From Rutidosis leptorrhynchoides (Eukaryota > Streptophyta > Magnoliopsida > Asterales > Asteraceae), in assembly GCF_046630445.1 (NCBI RefSeq), contig NC_092338.1, positions 345,903,501 through 345,967,500 on the forward strand: a stretch of 64,000 bases of DNA. Direction: 5' to 3'. A program made the position numbers and the translations under genes. Shown here piece after piece: positions 22,084 through 34,561 of the stretch; within the stretch, counting starts at the first letter, position 1; the number at the start of each line of letters is the position of its first letter. The notes below the pieces were generated by a model. The model was not told the DNA's origin, did no database searches, and saw nothing but the letters and a program-made list of their open reading frames with translations.

Positions 22084-22488
22084 TTAGTGTTCATCCGCCG
22101 TAGTCATCTCCTCGGGAAACAGTTGCGGATACTTTTGTCTCATCTGATCTTCACGCTCCCATGTGAATTCTGGTCCTCTACGGGCGTTCCATCTAACTTT
22201 AACCATCGGGATTCTGCTTTGCTTTAGTTGTTTGACCTCACGGTCCCTGATCTCAACAGGTTCTTCAACGAAATTAAGCTTAGGATCAACTTGTATCTCA
22301 TACAAAGGAATTACCAAACTTTCGTCTGATAAGCATTTTTCCAAATTAGAAACATGGAAAGTGTCATGAATTTCGCTAAGTTCTTTCGGTAGTTTCAGCC
22401 TGTACGCTACCGGTCCAATTCTCTCGGTAATCTCAAACGGTCGAATATATCTCGGACTTAGCTTGCCTTTTTTTTTTTTTTTTACCAA
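22084..22488 (-). pseudogene. E5 integrase C-terminus with chromodomain
   Basis: A 134-residue frame. Residues about 8-60 are the GPY/F-type integrase tail ([13 protein letters not shown] ... HDTFHVSNLEKCL) and residues about 75-128 form the chromodomain (FVEEPVEI ... VKVRWNARRG ... FTWEREDQMRQKYPQLF). Chromodomains of plant chromoviruses bind histone marks and direct integration to heterochromatin. The frame is separated from the integrase core by a lengthened A-run on the minus strand (T-run at about 22469-22484), where the reading frame changes, a typical slippage frameshift. It ends 37 bp before the 3' LTR. Confidence 0.85.
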
Positions 22489-23161
22489 AACGCACTACAC
22501 CCTTCCAGGGCAATACTTTGAGCATAACCTTGTCTCCAACCTGAAACTCTAAATCTCGTCTTCTCACATCGGCATAACTCTTTTGACGATCTCGTGCCGT
22601 TTTCAGTCTCGCTTGTATCTGCACGATCTTCTCAGTTGTTTCATGTATGATCTCAGGACCAGTCAATTGACTATCTCCTAACTCAGTCCAACATACTGGT
22701 GACCTGCACTTTCTGCCATACAGCGCTTCAAAAGGCGCTGCCTTTATACTTGCGTGATAACTATTGTTATAGGAAAACTCTGCTAACGGTAGATGTCTAT
22801 CCCATCCGATTCCAAAATCGATAACACATGCTCTTAACATGTCTTCTAGTGTTTGGATGGTTCTCTCACTTTGATCATCTGTCTGAGGGTGATATACTGT
22901 ACTCATATATAAACGAGTTCCCATTGCCTCTTGCAATACTTGCCAGAATCTAGATGTAAATCTGCTGTCTCTGTCGGAAATAATGGATATCGGCACTCCA
23001 TGTCGGGAAACCACTTTCTTTATATAGATCTGTGACAACTTCTCCATCTTATATGTTTCTTTAATCTGTAGAAAATGAGCAGACTTTGTGAGACGATCAA
23101 TGATAACCCAAATCGTATCATAACCTCCCACAGTCTTGGGCAACTTAGTAATAAAATCCAT
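22489..23161 (-). pseudogene. E5 integrase catalytic core
   Basis: The open frame is 23161-22433. D2 (MDFITKLP), D63 (SDRDSRFTS) and E99 (TDDQSERT) give the D, D-35-E spacing of retroviral-type integrases. The C-terminal part ([19 protein letters not shown]) leads into the homopolymer frameshift. The upstream zinc-finger frame is cut off by a TGA at about 23175 where this family usually has tryptophan, so the ATG at 23161 is an internal methionine and not a true start. Confidence 0.85.
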
Positions 23162-23173
23162 GGTAATATATTC

Positions 23174-23739
23174 TCATTTCCACTGGGGAATCTCTGGCTG
23201 TGTCAGCAGTCCTGACGGTTTTTGATGCTCTGCTTTTACCTTAGCACATGTTGAGCACTTACTAACATAAGTTGCTATATCTGCCTTCATCTTAGACCAC
23301 CAATACAGTGCCTTAAGATCTTGATACATCTTTTCGGATCCAGGGTGAATAAAATACCTTGTCTTGTGTGCCTCATTTAGCACTAGTTCCCTTAATCTGC
23401 CAAATCTCGGTACCCAAATTTTATCTATGAAGTATCGGGTCCCATTTTCTCGACTGATAAACTTCTTGTCTATCCCTCTAAGGGACTCTGTAGCAATGTT
23501 CTCCACCTATAATGCCTCTAGTTGTACATCATTTATCTGTGAAGTAAGGTTCATTTGGACAGTCAAGTTCAATGCTCGAACTCGGATAGGTTTAACCTTT
23601 TCCTTCCTACTTAAGGCATCTGCAACCACATTAGCCTTACCAGGATGATAGCAAATGTCGCAGTCATAGTCATTTAATAGCTCTATCCAACATCTCTAGC
23701 TCATATTAAGCTGTTTCTGGTCGAAAATATACTACAAAC
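23174..23739 (-). pseudogene. E5 RNase H C-terminus and integrase zinc finger
   Basis: From 23739 leftwards the minus frame reads QYIFDQKQLN, the end of RNase H ([20 protein letters not shown], with the last catalytic D), interrupted by a TAG at about 23695. The frame 23506-23174 then has the HHCC finger ([16 protein letters not shown] ... CSTCAKVK). The right border is the E6 insertion: 23735-23739 is one copy of the CAAAC duplication. A TGA separates it from the integrase core. Confidence 0.8.
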
Positions 23740-25805
23740 TATAACAACCCTCACTTTTCCCTTCCAAATTTACTAATTTACCCTTAGAGTTTTGTTTTCT
23801 TGTTCTGTGTCTCATCATTAGGGTTGTTATCAAGTCATATTAAATGCTTTATAAATAATGCTCGATATTAAAAACCTGAAACCCTAAACCTAATAGTAAT
23901 TAATAATGTAAACTCTAACCCTAAAGGTTTATTAATAATAAAACCTAACCCTAATACTAAATTAATAACATAAACTATATGTAATAAATTAAATGTGACT
24001 TTTATAAAAATTAAACTAAAACTAAGTATAAATTAATAAAGTTAGGGACTAATAATTAAATAAAAAGTAATTTAAATAAAATGTAACTTTAATAATAATA
24101 ATGATAATAAAAAGGAGAAAAAATTATATAAATACATAAATAAATATATGCCGTATAAAAAAAATAAACATAAATATGTTTTAGAGTTTTATGCATCGGC
24201 TAGTAAAAAAAATAGGGATATTAACTTGATCCTTAAGCTTTCACAAATCCTAAACCATTCCTAATTACTTGCATCCTAATCTAACTCAAGTTCTTAAGCA
24301 TCAAGTTTCCTAGAATCCTAATAAGATTATAATTCATGTAAACTCATCTATAAAACTCTCATGTTGTATCCCAAAAATAAACCACAAAGAAATCCCTTCC
24401 ATTCCCATTATTTTTGGTCGACTATATTGCAGCCTTTCCCTCTAGTTTTATCGACCAAAGGCAGCCTCACAACAGCCCTCCTGCAGCCTTTTTAATCGAC
24501 AACCATCACCTCTAAACCCTCAGCCTGCATTGACTAAACAACCTCCAAAATAGCCAACTGCAATCGCCATCAAACCTGCCAGTTATTCAGCTTTCTACAG
24601 CATGTTTTCCTGCTGCTGTTCAGCCCTTTTCCTGCTCCTAATTCGCCACTAAAACAGCCCTCAAAAAGTACCTTAGTTGCTGCATTTTTTTTTGGTTTTT
24701 CCTGTTGTCTTTCGTGATCAAACAGCTCCAAGATTTGATCCAATGTTGCTGCAGTTTCTTCTATCTTGTTGCTGTTGTACTTACTGTATTCTGTTGAGTT
24801 AGAATAGTCCAAGAAACCATCTGTTTGGTTCGACCTTGCTGCTGCTGTCTGCCTGCTTTTCTGTCGATCAAACAGACCCAAATAGACCCCTTATTGGGTC
24901 GTACTGCTGCTACTTGCTTTCTGGTTTCTGTCGTAATCAAAGAGGACCCAAACAGCCTCTGGGTAGTGATTACTTGCATTGTTGCTACAGCCTGCTTGGT
25001 TTCTGCTTTCTATTTTTCTGCTTAGCATTCATCATCAATCATTGTCATCAATCTTGTTTAAGGTATAACTAATAAACCCTAGTTCATTCCTACATTAAAT
25101 CTATTAAGTTATAGATGTAACTATTATGGTAAAAGTTTATGATTTTATGAAGTAACTAGTAAGTATGAATAAAACTTATGATTTTATGTATGTAACAAAG
25201 ATAAAAGATAAAGAAGTTATGATTTTATGTGGGTGAAAAGGTTAAAAGAATAACTACAAGAGTATGATCTTATGTAAGTAGGATAGAAGATTATTTAACT
25301 AGTTATATTGAATAATGATAAAGACTATGATCAAGTAATAGTTAATATAAAGATTATGATTTATGTGTAAGAAGATGATAATGAATATGATTAATAAGAA
25401 TGATTAAGTATGATCATGAATTATGAACATGAACAATGGTTATGAGAAGTGATTATGATATAAGTAATTAATGGTCATGAACAAGTATGATGTAACATGA
25501 AACAAGTTAATGAAGTTAAGGTTTATGATTTTATGTACGAGAGAAGATTGGCAAATAATAATGATAATGGTACACATGCATACGTACGTATGTGCATGTA
25601 TACACTGTATGTATATGTGTGTGTATATGTAAATATATAAATACGTGTATATGTATGTGTATATATATATATGTATATGCACGTGTGTATGTATGTATGA
25701 ATGTGTATTGTGTAAGTTCTATAAGTTAGTAAATAATAAGAAAGGTAATAGGTATATATATGTATATGTACCATCTTACACTATTATATATGTAACACAT
25801 ACACT

Positions 25806-25864
<59 letters not shown>

Positions 25865-25953
25865 TTCTATAAGTTAGTAAATAATAAGAAAGGTAATAGG
25901 TATATATATGTATATGTACCATCTTACACTATTATATATGTAACACATACACT

Positions 25954-26003
<50 letters not shown>

Positions 26004-26961
26004 CATATAGTATTGAACACATACATGTATAATAATAAATAAAAGAATATATATGTATGTATCACATAGATATAATTAATTATACACGTAGCATATAATG
26101 ATAAGTATATACAATAGTTGATTAATTAAACAATAATACTATTATTAGTATAACCTATACACTTAATTATATAGTAACATTTAAGTACACTAAGTATATT
26201 ATCACTTATATAAATATAAATTTTCTCGAGAACGGTCACTGTTAATATAGTTTGCTATATTAATAAACAAACTTTATGTCTATTAGACATTAACTAATCG
26301 AACATAATATCTCTAGGTTGAGATTTCCGTGTTCAACACTCCGATCATATAACTTGCGTGGAATATCTATCTGCTACTAAGGTGAACTTCATAGCCCCTC
26401 TTTTTACTATTTCTTAACTGTTTTATAACTTTGGGGTGAGACACATGCTTGCTTTTAAACTGTTTTACGCTTAGACACAAGTACTCAAACTTTCTTTTGA
26501 TCAGTTCAAACTGTTTGCTAACATGCTTTGATTCATGCTTAATCCCTACCATGATATCGTTAGTTGCTACGTATAAAGGCAAGCTTAGTTATTGTGATAG
26601 CGCTATTGAGGGTGACGTCTCTATCCGGATGACCGCTGGTCAATGGATACATAATAACGATGAACGACACGAATGTGATGTGTTTAGGGTAACTAATGGT
26701 TAGTATCGATATCATATACACCAGCACTACTACCGAACTGATTAAACCGCTTATTTAAATCTTGTGGTCTAAAACTTGTTATAATTATTAAACCTATGTT
26801 GTTCACTCAACCATTTTGGTTGACACTTTTAAGCATGTTTTGTCTCAGGTACTTAGATATATTGCTTCCGCTGTAGAACTCTGCTATTACTTAGAAGTCA
26901 AGCCGAGCACTGGGACCAGAGTTAACATTCGCATCAATGACGATTTTGGCGGGGTGTTACA
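23740..26961 (+). repeat. 5' LTR of E6 (3222 bp)
   Basis: Nearly identical to 29878-32985 apart from an extra tandem copy of about 120-150 bp (25708-25861 repeated at 25862-25999, both ending in (TA)n). A TATA box TATAAAAC is at 24349-24356. The CTG/CAG-rich segment around 24450-25020 gives short open frames on both strands that are kept in both LTRs only because the LTRs are young. Confidence 0.9.
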
Positions 26962-29877
26962 GTTGGTATCAGAGCTCTGGTTATAGGGAACTAGGTTACA
27001 TTAGTGTGACTAACATGAATAGTTAGGATGCATTAGTGAGTCTAGTCTATAACCGAGTTATTCATTTGCATTGATTATTTGCATTACATTCTAGATTATG
27101 TGCATTAAGTTCACTTATATTTGTTATACCTAGAATTCCTATACCATTCAAATCTTTAGAAACACTTTGCTATAGGAACTATACTTACACGTCTGACTCT
27201 TAGAATAAGAGCCATGACTTACTTGTATTCCAACAATAGAATGCCACCATACCTATCTCATTATGTAACTTAGGAGAGCCAAGGCTTGTTATAGAGAACC
27301 AGGATTGCATTCTATGTGTGCCTTATGTGGGTGTCTCCGCAATCTTTAGGTCTATAACCTTTCCTGCCTTAGTTTTAAGTGCTTTCCCTTAATCTTTATA
27401 CTGCCAATCCATCTTACTTCATGCTTTTACCTCTTCTGACATTATGTATCCTTCCCTAAGGATATCAAGCCAGACCCTATCATCTTGCCTGATCCCGACT
27501 CCAAAGGATCGGTTAGTGTGTGATTGTTATCATAACCATACATATCCTATGACCTGACTTCGCCATTGTGATTCAAAGTATTCTTTGACTCACACGAAGG
27601 GATGTCACTCATGACTCAACATTCCCACATCAACTATCTAAGTTTGATCACGTGTCCTGACCGTATGGAGTGACCTTGGAATGGAAATATGAAATAGTGA
27701 AATATAATGACGCTTGGCCGACGTGATTATATTACAGTAATTCATAAAGAAATCCCAATATCATGACATATGGAATAGAAAGTGAATCAAAGAAAAATTT
27801 CTAAGCCATTCATTCGAAAATCTCAATGTTATTACATGAAGGGTAATCATCATCCGATTTTCAGATATATCAAGAGCTCGTTTTAACCAAACTATATATC
27901 TCATATCCATGAGTAGATTAACAAATCCTCCTATACCATAAAGGTTGTAAAACTTTGCAATCTTTCTTTCTTAAACAACTTATCCCTTTATCTTTGACGC
28001 TTAATTATCACATCCCCGCTGGAGGGAAGGATGCATGTTCTTAAGTGACTTGAAGTGACACCCCCGAAACTTCTTCGAAGCATGCCTCCCGTTATCTGCA
28101 ATTACGCTCCTAGTGTAGATTTTCATAAACTCATTAGGAAACCTGTCGAAGATAAGCGACAACCACTCGCAAGATTTTCATTTGAATATTCAAACGAAGA
28201 TATTATAAACACCACATTCACTATCATGTTCCCAAACTCTACCATTCATATCTCACTTGACAGCAACAGCTTCACACATGAACATTTTGAATTCCAAGAA
28301 CATATGTCCTAATAATAGTCAACAACCGTATTTAAATACAATAGATTTCATTACCTCGTAACATTGTTGCTCAAATAACACCCGGAATTTTCAAGGTCCC
28401 TCACTCGATTTTTCTCACTCATTCTCCAACTCGTAACCTCATAAATATAAAATTCTGTTTACCAAAATTTTTACACATACTATTTTACTGTGCGATCCTC
28501 TCGAAATTTTATGAATTTATTTACTTCCATTCGTGCAAATCTTATAAATCGTATATGTTTATATAATAAAGTAAATAAAATTTACCTTTACTTATTTTTG
28601 ACTAGTACATATAAAATTATACTTTGACTTTTATAAATCAATTCTTTTATTCAAAAGATATTTTACTTAAAATAGTACATGTCACACAAAAGTCTAGTTT
28701 TACTAAGAACTTCGTTCCTTTTTACATTGTCACCTTAAACGACTCGAACTTCTGTAAAAATTTGCATTGCTTGTTTATATAAAATTTTCGTATTATCCTA
28801 CACCACGTAATAATCACAATTCCTCTTGCTCTTTGAAACTTATCATTAAGTTCATCATTCAAAACTCTATGTTCTCGTCAACTTTTCCTCTTTTGAGGTT
28901 GATTGTTGAGAAGATTTTACTTCTAATATCTCACGGTTAAACCACAACACCCTCATGAACATCAATTCTATAATTCTATATTTTGTGGTACAAGAAATCA
29001 TTTTTGGAGATTTTCTCACCTAGTGAAAACTATTCTTATACCCAATGATTCCCATTTCTTCTCATCCGCACTTAAACTCATAAGTGAATGATAGAGCGAC
29101 TCGCCATCTGAGCGAGAAAGTCTTTCTCATTAAGATATCACACCTTTCGTGCGGATTCCTATCAGAAATATGACTTATGATCCTCGCTATCTTCATTAAA
29201 GGAGTTACCTTAAATGTATATGACATTTATTTGTTTACTCCAAATATCTCTCTTCGTTGGTTGCAACTAGATGATTATCCTATATAAGGGTTCGACCTCT
29301 GTTTCGACCTAGCGGAAATCATAATCATAAAGTTACATTCGACAGTGTGCCTTCAAAATTTCTTCCAAGGATAAGTTCACATGTATTGTAATATGTTGAA
29401 CAATATCTTTCCCACAAGACCATTTTTGAGGGCATCTTAGTAATCATGGCTTGCTTTGCATATAAGCCAGATTAATGACCCCTCGGCTGGAATCTCGTTT
29501 CGTCTATTCACGTTAGGAATTTCTTGAAAACCAAAGGTATCATGTCTATGGTTACCTTCCAAAATTTGAAGTTGGTACCATCTCTAACAAACACAAGTCA
29601 TGCATCAAACTACATGCTGTGATCTACCTCCGCATTGATAATAAAATGCACTTCATAGAAGAACATGTAGAAGTTATGGATTGTGAGATCAAACGCTTGA
29701 AACAGGACAATAGTTCCTATTGTTAAGATCCATTGGAAATCACGTAGAGGCCCCGAGTATACCTGGGAACGTGAAGACCAGATGAAGCGGAAATATCTAC
29801 ATCTATTCTCAACCGTTGATGCATCCGAGAATTCTTCCTGAAACTTCGGGACGAAGTTTAAATTAACGGGGAGGTAC
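26962..29877 (+). pseudogene. E6 internal region with a chromodomain relic
   Basis: Near the 3' end, about 29640-29850, the plus strand reads HFIEEHVEVMDCEIKRLKQ and then, after a frame break, RRGPEYTWEREDQMK-like sequence, matching the integrase C-terminus/chromodomain of E5 in the same order. It is followed by CTTCGGGACGAAGTTT and the PPT. The rest (26980-29630) shows no recognisable gag, RT or integrase. An 85-residue open frame at 28055-28312 (MTPPKLLRSMPPVICNY) is unidentified and may be chance. A 44 bp block at 27701-27744 is shared with the E7 interior. Confidence 0.65.
26964..26975 (+). promoter_or_regulatory. primer-binding site of E6
   Basis: TGGTATCAGAGC, the standard plant PBS complementary to the initiator-methionine tRNA 3' end, two bases after the LTR. 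Confidence 0.9.
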
Positions 29878-31962
29878 TATAACAACCCTCACTTTTCCCT
29901 TCCGAATTTACTAATTTACCCTTAGAGTTTCGTTTTCTTGTTCTGTGTCTCATCATTAGGGTTGTTATCAAGTCATATTAAATGCTTTATAAATAATGCT
30001 CGATATTAAAAACCTGAAACCCTAAACCTAATAGTAATTAATAATGTAAAATCTAACCCTAAAGGTTTATTAATAATAAAACCTAACCCTAATACTAAAT
30101 TAATAACATAAACTATATGTAATAAATTAAATGTGACTTTTATAAAAATTAAACTAAAACTAAGTATAAATTAATAAAGTTAGGGACTAATAATTAAATA
30201 AAAAGTAATTTAAATAAAATGTAACTTTAATAATAATAATGATAATAAAAAGGAAAAAAAAATTATATAAATACATAAATAAATATATGTCGTATAAAAA
30301 AAATAAATAGAAATATGTTTTAGAGTTTTATGCATCGGCTAGTAAAAAAAAGAGGGATATTAACTTGATCCTTAAGCTTTCACAAATCCTAAACCATTCA
30401 TAATTACTTGCATCCTAATCTAACTCAAGTTCTTAAGCATCAAGTTTCCTAGAATCCTAATAAGATTATAATTCATGTAAACTCATCTATAAAACCCTCA
30501 TGTTGCATCCCAAAAATAAACCACAAAGAAATCCCTTCCATTCCCATTATTTTTGGTCGACTATATTGCAGCCTTTCCCTCTAGTTTTGTCGACCAAAGG
30601 CAGCCTCACAACAGCCCTCCTGCAGCCTTTTTAATCGACAACCATCACCTCTAAACCCTTAGCCTGCATCGACTAAACAACCTCCAAAATAGCCAACTGC
30701 AATCGCCATCAAACCTGCCAGTTATTCAGCTTTCTGCAGCATGTTTTCCTGCTGCTGTTCATCCCTTTTCCTGCTCCTAATTCGCCACTAAAACAGCCAT
30801 CAAAAAGTACCTTAGTCGCTGCGTTTTTTTTTTGGTTTTTCCTGTTGTCTTTCGTGATCAAACAGCTCCAAGATTTGATCCAATGTTGCTGCAGTTTCTT
30901 CTATCTTGTTGCTGATGTACTTACTGTATTCTATCGAGTTAGAATAGTCCAAGAAACCATCTATTTGGTTCGACCTTGCTGCTGCTGTCTGCCTGCTTTT
31001 CTGTCGATCAAACAGACCCAAATAGACCCCTTATTGGGTCGTACTGCTGCTACTTGCTTTCTGGTTTCTGTCGTGATCAAAGAGGACCCAAACAGCCTCT
31101 GGGTAGTGATTACTTGCATTGTTGCTACAGCCTGCTTGGTTTCTGCTTTCTATTTTTCTGCTTAGCATTCATCATCAATCATTGTCATCAATCTTGTTTA
31201 AGGTATAACTAATAAACCCTAGTTCATTCCTACATTAAATCTATTAAGTTATAGATGTAACTATTATGGTAAAAGTTTATGATTTTATGAAGTAACTAGT
31301 AAGTATGAATAAAACTTATGATTTTATGTATGTAACAAAGATAAAAGATAAAGAAGTTATGATTTTATGTGGGTGAAAAGGTTAAAAGAATAATTACAAG
31401 AGTATGATCTTATGTAAGTAGGATAGAAGATTATTTAACTAGTTATATTGAATAATGATAAAGACTATGATCAAGTAATAGTTAATATGAAGATTATGAT
31501 TTATGTGTAAGAAGATGATAATGAATATGATTAATAAGAATGATTAAGTATGATCATGAATTATGAACATGAACAATGGTTATGAGAAGTGATTATGATT
31601 AAGTAATTAATGGTCATGAACAAGTATGATGTAACATGAAACAAGTTAATGAAGTTAAGGTTTATGATTTTATGTACGAGAGAAGATTGGCAAATAATAA
31701 TGATAATGGTACACATGCATGCATTCATGCATGCATACGTACGTATGTGCATGTATACACTGTATGTATATGTGTGTGTATATGTAAATATATAAATACG
31801 TGTATATGTATGTGTATATATATATATATGTATATGCACGTGTGTATGTATGTATGAATGTGTATTGTGTAAGTTCTATAAGTTAGTAAATAATAAGAAA
31901 GGTAATAGGTATATATATGTATATGTACCATCTTACACTATTATATATGTAACACATACACT

Positions 31963-32036
<74 letters not shown>

Positions 32037-32985
32037 TTGAACACATACATGTATAATAATAAATAAAAGAATATATATGTATGTATCACATAGATATAAT
32101 TAATTATACACGTAGCATATAATGATAAGTATATACAATAGTTGATTAATTAAACAATAATACTATTATTAGTATAACCTATACACTTAATTATATAGTA
32201 ACATTTAAGTACACTAAGTATATTATCACTTATATAAATATAACTTTTCTCGAGAACGGTCACTGTTAATATAGTTTGCTATATTAATAAACAAACTTTA
32301 TGTCTATTAGACATTAACTAATCGAACATAATATCTCTAGGTTGAGATTTCCGTGTTCAACACTCCGATCATATAAATTGCGTGGAATATCTATCTGCTA
32401 CTAAGGTGAACTTCATAGCCCCTCTTTTTACTATTTCTTAACTGTTTTATAACTTTGGGGTGAGACACATGCTTGCTTTTAAACTGTTTTACGCTTAGAC
32501 ACAAGTACTCAAACTTTCTTTTGATCAGTTCAAACTGTTTGCTAACATGCTTTGATTCATGCTTAATCCCTACCATGATATCGTTAGTTGCTACGTATAA
32601 AGGCAAGCTTAGTTATTGTGATAGCGCTATTGAGGGTGACGTCTCTATCCGGATGACCGCTGGTCAATGGATACATAATAACGATGAACGACATGAACGT
32701 GATGTGTTTAGGGTAACTAATGGTTAGTATCGATATCATATACACCAGCACTACTACCGAACTGATTAAACCGCTTATTTAAATCTTGTGGTCTAAAACT
32801 TGTTATAATTATTAAACCTATGTTGTTCACTCAACCATTTTGGTTGACACTTTTAAGCATGTTTTGTCTCAGGTACTTAGATATATTGCTTCCGCTGTAG
32901 AACTCTGCTGTTACTTAGAAGTCAAGCCGAGCACTGGGACCAGAGTTAACATCCGCATCAATGACGATTTTGGCGGGGTGTTACA
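29878..32985 (+). repeat. 3' LTR of E6 (3108 bp)
   Basis: Pairs with 23740-26961. It has a TATA box at 30488-30495 and a single (TA)n tract at about 31966-32033. Small differences from the 5' LTR (scattered substitutions plus the missing tandem copy) suggest a fairly recent insertion. Confidence 0.9.
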
Positions 32986-32990
32986 CAAAC

Positions 32991-33393
32991 TCTTATGATC
33001 CGTGAAAACAGTAAACTTAGTACAATACAAATAGTGTCTCCACATCTTCAGTGCAAAGACCACAGCACCAAGTTCCAAATCGTGAGTTGTATAGTTCTGT
33101 TCATGTATCTTTAGTTATCGTGATCCGTAGGCAATCACTTTCTTCCGTTGCGTCAACACGCAACCAAAACCCTGTCGTGAAGCATCACAATAAATCACGA
33201 AGTCCTCGGTTCCTTGGGGCAAAGACAAAATCTGGACAGTAGTTAATTTCTCTTTTAACTACTGAAACACGGACTCATGTTGCTCAGTCCATTCATACTT
33301 CTTACCTTTATGAGTAAATGCTGTTAACGGTCGGGCAATAGTAGATAATCCCTCAATGAATCTTCTATAATAACCGGCGAGACCTAAGAATTG
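32991..33393 (-). pseudogene. E5 RNase H N-terminal part
   Basis: Minus frame across about 33245-32991 contains [36 protein letters not shown] and FTDHKSL, i.e. the D, E and D catalytic positions of the RT-linked RNase H. A TAA interrupts it just before [12 protein letters not shown] (about 33120). The frame is cut after DHKSL by E6, and the continuation is at 23739. Confidence 0.8.
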
Positions 33394-34102
33394 TCATATC
33401 TGCATTGGCGACTTAGGCGCCTCCCATTTCTTAAACGTCTCTATCTTCGCAGGATCAACTTGAATACCATTGACACCTACGATATGACCTAAAAATTTCA
33501 CTTCTTGCAGCCAGAAATCACACTTTGAAAATTTCACGTACAACTGCTCCTTCCTGAGCATCTCTAGTAGCAAACGGAGATGTTGTTCATGCTCCTCCTT
33601 GTTCTTAGAATATACCAAAATATCATCTATAAACACGATAACAAACTTGTTCAGATATGGCTTACACACGGTTCATGAGATCCATGAACACAGCCGGTAC
33701 TTTCGTCAATCCAAACGGTATTACTGTGAATTCATGATGTCCATAGTGTGTCCTAAACGCTGTCTTCGGTATAATTGTCTCCTTCACTCTTATCTGATGG
33801 TAACCTGACCTCAAATTGATCTTAGAGTAACATGCTGATCCTTGCAATTGATCAAACAAATCATCAATCCTCGGTAACGAATATCTATTCTTGATAGTTA
33901 GCTTATTCAATTCCCTGGAATCGATATAGAGTCTCATAGATCCATCCTTCTTCTTCACAAACAGTACAGGAGCTCTATCTCTGAAGTCCTTGGCCATGTA
34001 GCACGCCTTCTTACACCTGACACAAATAAGAGCATCGCGACCCTGATGTTCTTCACTATGGAGAGCACTTCGACGCAGAATAGCATAGCATGCTAGTTCC
34101 AA
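33394..34102 (-). pseudogene. E5 reverse transcriptase, frameshifted
   Basis: Two frames, 34102-33662 and 33669-33394. The first has [48 protein letters not shown] and [17 protein letters not shown] (RT motifs 1 to 4). The second has the catalytic FIDDILVYSK and the thumb. The junction is a short frameshift in a GT-run near 33665. Residues 1-46 of the first frame do not belong to RT: they read [19 protein letters not shown], half of a zinc-knuckle-like motif, so a deletion has fused a gag tail directly to RT and removed the protease. Confidence 0.85.
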
Positions 34103-34561
34103 TAATAAACAACGCTATAATTAAATATACTAGCAACGAGTAGTGATGCATAGTAGATAATATTAAATCATAAAGATTCTAGTAGTGCTAGTAGTAAGTA
34201 ATAGTGGTACATAGTGCTTAGTAGTAATAGTAGCATGAACAGTGTACAGTAGTGGTATCAATCACTAAGTAGCAACAGTAGTAGTAACGATAACAATTCA
34301 CAATAGTAACTAAACACTTTAAGTAGCAACATTCTTAATCAAAATCCATGTATAACCCAAGAAAGTAACATTTCCATCATGTCATAAGTAGAAACCATAA
34401 AGCAAACCATATCTAACAATGCATGTATGAGTATCAAGTAATAAGCAATAATAATAAAATAGTTTCTAATAACGTGGAACAAGTCCAAACAAGCGATCTC
34501 TATTTCCGTTTTTGCAGTTCCTTCAACAAATACTCGACCATCTTCTCTAAGTTCTCGACTC
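34103..34561 (-). other. leader remnant between acidic ORF and RT of E5
   Basis: No gag ORF is present. On the minus strand a frame overlapping the end of the acidic ORF reads LTLRVENLEKMVEYLLKELQ (about 34560-34510), a short coiled coil reached by a frameshift. The rest is TAGTAG-rich low-complexity DNA (34180-34310). Confidence 0.5.

Larger units (their letters stand above)
23740..32985 (+). mobile_element. E6: non-autonomous Ty3/gypsy-type element inserted in E5 RNase H
   Basis: LTRs are 23740-26961 and 29878-32985, with ends TATAACAACCC and GGGTGTTACA. The TSD CAAAC is perfect (23735-23739, 32986-32990) and the E5 RNase H frame resumes across it. The PBS is at 26964-26975 and a PPT AACGGGGAGG at about 29865-29875. 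The 2.9 kb internal region has no gag or pol ORF, only a decayed chromodomain end. It must have moved with proteins from a related element. Confidence 0.9.

Noticed and set aside
24570-25072. Short frames on both strands in the E6 LTR, repeated at 30812-31212
   Set aside because: They are conserved only because the two LTRs are near-identical; they lie in a CTG/CAG-rich leader and show no domain.
26367-26703. Frames of 71 and 84 residues kept in both E6 LTRs (also 32391-32727)
   Set aside because: Overlapping frames on opposite strands in LTR sequence; conservation follows from LTR identity.
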